Both the position numbers and the translations under genes were made by a program. The notes under the pieces are model-generated. The model ran no database searches and was not told where the DNA came from. It saw nothing but the letters and a program-made list of their open reading frames with translations. Of a stretch of DNA of 64,000 nt, positions 55,156-62,100 are shown one piece after another. Position 1 is the stretch's first letter. Every line of letters starts with the position of its first letter. Source of the DNA: Roseibium aestuarii (GTDB lineage Bacteria; Pseudomonadota; Alphaproteobacteria; Rhizobiales; Stappiaceae); assembly GCF_008477545.1 (NCBI RefSeq), contig NZ_VORA01000001.1, positions 186,001 to 250,000 on the forward strand. Direction: 5' to 3'.

Positions 55156-57216
55156 CTATTCCCCGGCCAGATATTTCTCCCGGTCCGCCAGCTGCGACTG
55201 GCGGTAATTGGCCAGAAGATTGTCGTACCAGAAGGCCAGATGCGCCCAGCTGTTGCCCGCCGCAAAGCGGAAGCGGACAAGGCCGGGTTCGCCCACATGG
55301 GCCGAGGGCGCTGCCTGAAGTGGCAGGAGAACCCGATATCCCCGCGAGCCCGAGGCCTCCTCGAAGCTGAGGATCGTCTGCAGCCGGAGCGTGGCCGGGT
55401 CGAGCCGGTGATAGGTCTCGCCGATCCGCAGTTCCGCTCCGACGAGGCTCTCCTGGAACATCGACACGTAGCGTTCGGGAAAGACGCCGGAAAACAGCGC
55501 CATCGGGCCATCCGGATAGAGCGCGCCGACCGTGTGGCCAGAGGTCACCAGCAGATCGGCCGTGCGGCCCATGTGCGGAATGAAATAGCCATCCTGCGCG
55601 GCCTTGACCGTCAGGCTGTCGATCTCGCCCTCCAGCTGCTTGCGCTCGGCCTCCAGGGTCCGGAACTGCTTCAGCGCGGCCTGCGCCTTGGCTTCGCCCA
55701 GCCCGCGCGCCGTCTGAAGCGCAAGTGCGGCCTCCCGCAGCTCCAGCAGGTTGACCGCCAGCTCCTGCTCGGTTCCCGGATTGACGAAACGCCCAAGCAC
55801 CTCTCCCGCGACAACCCGGCCGGCGGGGCGGATCTCCTTCAGGAAACCGTCCTGCGACAGGCTGACCGAATAGCTCTGGGCCTCGTCGAGCGTCACGGGC
55901 ACGACGGTGGAGAAGGGCAGGGGAATGAGGCTCAGCAGCAGCAGGACGGCCAGCGGAACTCCGGCGCGCAAGCCGGGATGCAGGCGACGGAACCTGTTCG
56001 GGCCGGAGGTCTCGCCCCCTGTCGGAGAAGCCGTTCCACCGGAGGAGGTGACCTTGCCCCCGTCCTTGTCCTTGCCCTTGTCGTTCGGCCGGTCGATCAG
56101 CTTCAGCACCATGGCCTGCAACGGCGCATGGAACATGACGATGGCGCCCCAGACCACGCAAACCAGACCCGCGCCGAGATATTTCGGCGCCAGACCCAGC
56201 GCGATGTTGAACAGCATGTTGAGGCGGTAGAGCACGGTGGCCGCGCCATAGGCCGCCATCAGACCGTCGCCGCGGCTCCGGGGCAGGGCGCCGCCCTGGC
56301 CCAGCGTGAAGAGATAGCGTGTCAGGCCGGACAGGCGGGCGGAGGCCTTGGTGTAGAGATTGCGATTTCCGATCGCATCGGCAAAGGCGAAGTAGCCGTC
56401 GAGCTTCACCAGCGGGTTGGCGTTGAACAGCACCGAGTTCAGGGTCGAGAAGACGAAGACGTTGCCGAGCAGGGTGTGAAGATAGGTGCCACGGGTGAAG
56501 TGCCAGCCGATGAAGGCAATCATGCCGATGGTCACATCGACCACGATCCCGGCCAGACTGATTGCGATGCGATGCCGTCGCGGCGCGCTGAAATCCGCAT
56601 CCGTGCAGTCCACATAGGGCAGGGGATAGAAGGAGATGAGGAAGACGCCGGCCTTGCGCACTGCGACGCCGTAGCGGGTTGCCGTCAGCACATGCCCCAG
56701 CTCATGGATGATCTTCAGGAACGGGGCCATGAGCCCGAAGGTGAGAATGGCCTCGAGCGAGAACACGTGGTCGAACGTGTCCATGATCGCCCAGTCGTTG
56801 CGCACGCCCAGCACCACACAGGCCAGCGCCAGAACGGCCATGAGAGCGGGGAAGAGCGGTGAAACCAGCAGCCGGGCCATCGGCGCGAGCCGGGCCTGAA
56901 AGCGCCCGACGTCGAAGAGCGCGAAGCTCATGAAGACCGGATTGAAGCTCTTGCGGCCATGGGTCTCCGATTTGCGCACATCCTGCAGGATGTGGAGGAA
57001 CTGGAACAGGTCCCTCGCCCGGTTACCCGTGGGCGGCGCTATGCCCGATTGACCCGAAAGGCTTGCCCTGGCGGAGCGCAGGGCCGCCAGCAGCGGCCGC
57101 GACAGGGAGAAGATCTTCCCCGTCGACCGGTCACGGGCAAGATAGAGCGCGCCGTCGCCTTCCTGCGACAGGCGGAACTCGATCTGCTTCAGAAGTGCAA
57201 GCCGAGGTAGGTCCAC
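55156..57216 (-). CDS. M50 zinc metalloprotease fused to HlyD-like adaptor
   Basis: Predicted inner-membrane protein, 686 residues. Residues about 1-80 are a soluble region with YLARDRSTGKIFSLSRPLL, reminiscent of the PqqD-like front segment of COG1994-type proteins. A multi-helix M50 (site-2-protease-like) domain follows, with zinc motif HELGH (171-175) and the third-ligand motif NANPLVKLDGYF (265-276). After a Lys/Gly/Asp-rich linker (about 385-410) and a further helix, residues about 430-680 form a periplasmic HlyD-like adaptor, with VTLDEAQSYSVSLSQDGFLKEI and a coiled coil. The GTG start overlaps the preceding adaptor gene by 28 bases. Last gene of a leftward cassette; a role in export or processing of the giant protein is inferred. 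Confidence 0.85.
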   Translation of the reverse strand: MDLPRLALLKQIEFRLSQEGDGALYLARDRSTGKIFSLSRPLLAALRSARASLSGQSGIAPPTGNRARDLFQFLHILQDVRKSETHGRKSFNPVFMSFALFDVGRFQARLAPMARLLVSPLFPALMAVLALACVVLGVRNDWAIMDTFDHVFSLEAILTFGLMAPFLKIIHELGHVLTATRYGVAVRKAGVFLISFYPLPYVDCTDADFSAPRRHRIAISLAGIVVDVTIGMIAFIGWHFTRGTYLHTLLGNVFVFSTLNSVLFNANPLVKLDGYFAFADAIGNRNLYTKASARLSGLTRYLFTLGQGGALPRSRGDGLMAAYGAATVLYRLNMLFNIALGLAPKYLGAGLVCVVWGAIVMFHAPLQAMVLKLIDRPNDKGKDKDGGKVTSSGGTASPTGGETSGPNRFRRLHPGLRAGVPLAVLLLLSLIPLPFSTVVPVTLDEAQSYSVSLSQDGFLKEIRPAGRVVAGEVLGRFVNPGTEQELAVNLLELREAALALQTARGLGEAKAQAALKQFRTLEAERKQLEGEIDSLTVKAAQDGYFIPHMGRTADLLVTSGHTVGALYPDGPMALFSGVFPERYVSMFQESLVGAELRIGETYHRLDPATLRLQTILSFEEASGSRGYRVLLPLQAAPSAHVGEPGLVRFRFAAGNSWAHLAFWYDNLLANYRQSQLADREKYLAGE

Positions 57217-58808
57217 GCCGTCACCTTCAGATATTCCCGCAGATATCGGGTGTAATTGGCAATCCGCAGGGTGCGGCCGGCCTCGATCTGGGCAAAGCCC
57301 GAAAGCCCGCTGATCAGTTGTCCGCCGCCCGGCCGGTCGATGCGCGCCAGCGTCACCAGACGCTCGCTGCTGCCCTCGCGCGCCGGTTCCACATGCACGG
57401 GCGTCAGGATGGTGAAGGGATAGGTCTCCCCGCCGAGACCCCGGAAATAGACCTCGCCGGTCTGTCCGGGGCGAATGAGCGGCGCATCCACCCGCGAGAT
57501 GGTGACGGACATGGCAAACCGGTCATCCGGTTGCAGCAGCGCGACTTCCTGACCCGTCGGCACGAAGCGCCCGAGCGCATCCCGCCCCAGGGTGCCGATC
57601 ACCGTCCCCGCCACCGGGGCCTTCACTTCCAGCCGGTCGAGCCGCTCCGTGACCTGCGACAGCTCGCCCTTCAGGGTCTCGATCTTCTGCATGGAGAGCT
57701 GATAGCTGCCATAGTCGTTCTGGGCGAGCGCCGCCTTGGCCGAAATGTCCTGGACGGACATCTGGAACTCGATCTGATTGCGCTTGGCTTCCAGATCGGG
57801 CGCACTCATGCGGGCGATGGGCTGACCCTCGGCCACCGTGTCGCCGACCTCCACATCCATCGTGGACAGGAAGCTGTCGAAGGGCAGGTTCACCGCCCGC
57901 GCCATCGCCGGTTCGCTCAGGGCGGGCGCGGTCACGATGCGTGCCACCGGCCAGCCGAGGAAGATCACGGCCGCCATCACTGCGGCAAGAGAGACGCGCA
58001 TGGCGAGCTTGCGTCCGCGCTGCTCGCGGGCGGTGGCATGACGCAGGCCCAGCATCACCGATCCGAGATCGGCGAGCGTGGTCAGGTCGCTCTCGCGGGC
58101 AGGCTTGGGGTCGATCAGCATCAGCGCGACGCCCGGCTGCCCCAGGGGCGGCGCAAGGAGCGTGAGACTTCTGGCGCCCAGGGTCTCGCAGAGCATCGCT
58201 CCCTCCAGGTCGCCGTCTTCCTGGGACTGGGCGCGGAAGGTGCGGATTGCGGTTGTCTCGCCCCGGTGGAGCTTCACGAGACGGCGGCATTCATCCACGT
58301 GGGAGAGCCAGTCCTGCCGCGAGGCGGCGGCCTTGCCGCAGCGTGTGGCGCCACAGGCCATCGCGATCAGGCCGGCGCCAAGATCATGGACGACACCTGC
58401 ATCCGCCAGGATCTGCAAGGCGCCCGCCCGCGACGGGCGGCCGGTCCCGGAGACGTCCTTGAGCAGGGTCGCGGCAAGGGGTGGCGTGTCGGGTGTCGCA
58501 GAAGCGGGGGATGCGGCGGCAGGGCCGGACGCGGCGAGCAGGCCCTCCGACAGCATGCGGATCCGGTCGATCAGGCCGGGCAGTTCGGTCACCGGCGGCA
58601 TCCGGTCGAAGAGCCAGGCGCACCAGCCGCTGCCGGCGACGGGAACGAGGACAAGAAGCTGCTCGTCGAGCTTCTTCAGGCTCGGCTTGCCCTCGAGGCC
58701 AAGCGCCAGGGCAGGAAGGTCGAGGCTTTCGGGGAAGGCCCCGTGCAGCACACGAGGCTCGCCCGCGCCGGCGCCGCAATGGGCCAGCGCGGTGAGGTGC
58801 TTGAGCAT
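57189..58808 (-). CDS. HlyD-type periplasmic adaptor with large cytoplasmic N-terminal region
   Basis: A 539-residue protein. About 265 cytoplasmic residues that I cannot assign to a family come first: three Cys-containing stretches, with a core around LCETLGARSLTLLAPPLGQPG that looks GAF-like. One transmembrane helix follows (about 269-288, LAMRVSLAAVMAAVIFLGW), then an HlyD/membrane-fusion domain with FDSFLSTMDVEVGDTVAEGQ, coiled-coil hairpin, VKAPVAGTVIGTLG and a C-terminal beta domain. Ordinary HlyD proteins have only a short cytoplasmic tail, so the N-terminal part is unusual and may sense or recruit. It lies ten bases after DUF3467 and overlaps the M50 gene. Confidence 0.82.
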   Translation of the reverse strand: MLKHLTALAHCGAGAGEPRVLHGAFPESLDLPALALGLEGKPSLKKLDEQLLVLVPVAGSGWCAWLFDRMPPVTELPGLIDRIRMLSEGLLAASGPAAASPASATPDTPPLAATLLKDVSGTGRPSRAGALQILADAGVVHDLGAGLIAMACGATRCGKAAASRQDWLSHVDECRRLVKLHRGETTAIRTFRAQSQEDGDLEGAMLCETLGARSLTLLAPPLGQPGVALMLIDPKPARESDLTTLADLGSVMLGLRHATAREQRGRKLAMRVSLAAVMAAVIFLGWPVARIVTAPALSEPAMARAVNLPFDSFLSTMDVEVGDTVAEGQPIARMSAPDLEAKRNQIEFQMSVQDISAKAALAQNDYGSYQLSMQKIETLKGELSQVTERLDRLEVKAPVAGTVIGTLGRDALGRFVPTGQEVALLQPDDRFAMSVTISRVDAPLIRPGQTGEVYFRGLGGETYPFTILTPVHVEPAREGSSERLVTLARIDRPGGGQLISGLSGFAQIEAGRTLRIANYTRYLREYLKVTAWTYLGLHF

Positions 58809-58818
58809 GGAGGTCCGA

Positions 58819-59118
58819 TCAGATCTCGATCTTGCCGAACTGCTGTTCGTAGGCCTTGATCGACTGGGCCAGGATGGCGGCCAGACGCTTGGCGGCGAAG
58901 GGGCTCATGACGATGCGCTGGGCCAGCTTCACGTCGACGGTGGTCTTGTCCTTGACGGACCCGCGCCAATGCTGGTGCGTGCCGAACAGCAGGAAGAACT
59001 CTTCCCGGTTGGCCGTCGCCGTGCCGATGTTGGCGTACATGCTTTCCATCGCGCTGTCGTCCCAGTTGATGGAGACGCCATTGATGGTCTGGTTCGGAGC
59101 TTCGGGAGTGTCGGTCAT
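58819..59118 (-). CDS. DUF3467 family protein
   Basis: Small soluble protein of unknown function, 99 residues. The family pattern is visible: YANIGTATANREEFFLLFG, a variable loop, then AQRIVMSPFAAKRLAAILAQSIKAYEQQFG. AGGA eight bases before ATG 59118 supports the start. It sits 17 bases after the giant protein gene and ten bases before the HlyD adaptor, so it belongs to the same transcript. Its position suggests a cytoplasmic helper of export, but no activity is known. Confidence 0.82.
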   Translation of the reverse strand: MTDTPEAPNQTINGVSINWDDSAMESMYANIGTATANREEFFLLFGTHQHWRGSVKDKTTVDVKLAQRIVMSPFAAKRLAAILAQSIKAYEQQFGKIEI

Positions 59119-59135
59119 GGAGCGGTCCTGTCAGG

Positions 59136-62100
59136 TTATTGTGCCGCCACAGGCAGCTCGATGGCTGGCGCGGTCTGGCTCTGGTTGGAAGGTGCAGCCG
59201 GGGCTTCCGCCGCGGGCATTTCGGTGTTCACCCGATCCACCAGGAAGTCGATCATCAGCTTGATGAGACGATCGACGGCCGGCTGGTCCAGGTTCCACAC
59301 GTTGCCAAGCTGGTCCGTAATGGCCTGTTTGATGGCCGAGCGCAAGACATCGTCATCGATGCCGCTGGCGACCAGGCTGGCGACCGTGTGGATGAAGTTT
59401 TCACTGTTCAGCAGGTCGAGGAGATCATCCGCGAGCGCCCGGCGATCCGCAGCGGATCCCTGGTCGTCGCGCTCGCCGATCAGGCTGTTCTCTCCGGCCA
59501 GCAGGTTGTCGCCCGGACCATTGTCGATGGAGGCGAGCGGCGAGCCGATCACGTCATTCTGCTGGGCGTTCGACACCACGTCCACGGCCTCGCTGCCGGC
59601 GAAGTTGGAGGTGTAGAGGCGCCACTGGGGCGTCTCGCCCAGGAAGCCGTCGACACTCCAGGTCACGCGGAAGATACCCGTGTAGCCATCGGAGAACAGC
59701 ACGTCGGACGCCGTGTCGCCGAAGAAGATGTCGGGGCCGAGACCGCCGATCATGATGTCCGGGCCATCATTGCCGTAGAGCCGGTCATAGCCGCCCGTGA
59801 CATAGGCATAGTTGGTCTGCAGGTTCAGCTCGCCGGAGATGAGCCCCGTGTCGCCATCGACCCGGTAGGTCCGGTCGAAGATGATGGTGTCGCCGACGAG
59901 GATGTCGTCGCCCGAGCCGCCGGTCATCAGATCCGCACCAAAGCCGCCGATCATGATGTCGTCGCCATCTTCGCCGTGGATCTCGTCGTCGCCCTTCACG
60001 TCGATGCGGATGGAGATCATGTGATCGACCCGGTCCGCAGCCGACTGGCCGGTCAGGCCGCTGGCATGATCGGTCAGCGTCAGGGTGATCAGATCGCCGA
60101 TGAGGATATCGTCATCGAGGCCGCCGGTGATTGTGTCGCTGCCGGCCTGACCGAAGAGCATGTTGTCGCCGGTCGTGCCCGAGGCCGTCATCACGTCATC
60201 GCCGCCCAGATCCTGGTTGGTCAGGACGAGGCTCTGGAGATCCGAGCGGTTCAGGAAGGTGAGCACCCCGTCATCGCCAAGCGCAATGTCGTTGCCGTTG
60301 CCAACCGAGATCGTGTCCTTGCCCAGGCCCCCGATGATCAGGTCGTCGCCATCTTCCCCGTTCAGGTTGTCGTTGCCGCCGAAGGTCAGGATGGTGCTGG
60401 TGAAGGAGCCGAGGCCGGAAACGGCGGAGGACACATAGGTGCCGTTGTCGCCTGCGAGCAGATCGTCGCCCGCGCCGGCAAGGAGCGTATCCGATCCCGC
60501 GCCGCCGAAGAGCGTGTCATGGCCGGTGCCGGACTGGATCCAGTCGTCCCCGCCGATGGACGGATCGACCGTTTCGGCAGACTTCAGAACCGCCGAGGCG
60601 CTGCCCGGGAAGAGGATCACGTTGCCGTTGTCACCGAGCACCGTGTTGTTGCCGTCTCCGGCGGAAATGATGTCCCCCGCGGCCCCGCCGAGGATCATGT
60701 CATTGCCGGAACCCGTGGTGATGCGGTCGATGCCCCCGGTCGCGGAAGAGCTCGTGGACAGGCGTCCATCCGCATCGTCCGACCAGATCATCTCGCCGCT
60801 GTCGCCGATGACCCGGTTGTCGCCGTCGCCCAGATTGGCCTCGTCCGCGCCGCCGCCGAGGATGACGAAGTCTTGGCCGGTTCCGGAGGTAACGGTGTCA
60901 TTGCCGTCGCTGGCAAGTGCGGCCGAAGTCAGCACCCCGTCCTCATACTCGCCGCTGTCGCCGAGCAGGATGTTGTTGCCGTTGCCCGCGTGAAGCGTGT
61001 CCTGACCGACGCCGCCGAAGAGGATGTCGTCGCCGGCTCCGGTGGAAATGCTGTCGTTTCCGCCAATCGCCGTGGAGAGCGAGGTGAGATGCAGATCCTC
61101 GTCGAAGACGATCTCGCCACTGTCGCCGAGCACCGCGTTGACGCCACCCGTGGCGGTCAGCGTGTCGTTGCCGCCGCCCAGGATGACCGTGTGATCGCCG
61201 TTGCCGATCGTGATGCTGTCTGCCCCGTCGCTTTGTCCTGCGGTCGCCTGAACGACGCTTTCGCTGGTCGCAGTATAGGTCACGTCCGCGCTGCGATCGT
61301 CATGAACGATCGAACCCGTGTCGGCCAGGATGACTGCATCGCCATTGCCGAGCGTCATGGTGTCGCCGTCAGTCCCGCCGATGAGCAGGGTCCGGCCGTT
61401 GCCGCCGTTCACCCGGTCGGCGTTGGACGTGGTCTGGCTGGCGGTACTGGTCATGGTCACCAGCGCGCCGTCGAGAGCGGCATTCGGGGCAATGGTGATC
61501 GAGCCGTCGTCGGTGATCAGGGTCGTGGTGCCATTGCCCAGGGTCGCCACATCGTCGCCACCGCCCAGGATCCCGGTGACGGCACCCTGCTTCACGGTGA
61601 TGGTGTCATCGCCGTCTGCGGCCAGCGCCGTGCTCTCGATGGAGCGGGCGAGCGTCGCGATCAGCGCCCGGGTCTTGGCATCCTTGGTGATGTCGTCGGC
61701 CGAGGCGCCCGAGCTCAGCGGCTCGTAGCTCCACAGGGCGTTGAGCGCGGTGGCGCTGTAGTGGATCTCGCCGGTGTCGCCCAGCACGACCAGATCGGCG
61801 CTTTCGCTGGTGATGCTGTCATCACCGGTGCCGCCGATCACCAGATCGATCAGGTCGGCCGGCGCGGCAGTCCCATAGGCCGCAGGGGTGTCCGTGCCGG
61901 TGACGATGATGTCGTTGCCGTCATGGGCCGTGGCCACACCGGAAATCGTCGCCTTGGTGATGTCGATGATGCCGTTGTCGCCCAGGATGACGTCGCCGCC
62001 GAGGCTCGAGTTGATCACGTCATTGCCTTCGCCGCCGAGGATCATGTCATGGCCGCGACCGGCCGTGATCGTGTCCGCGCCGCCGTCGACGGAGGCGATG

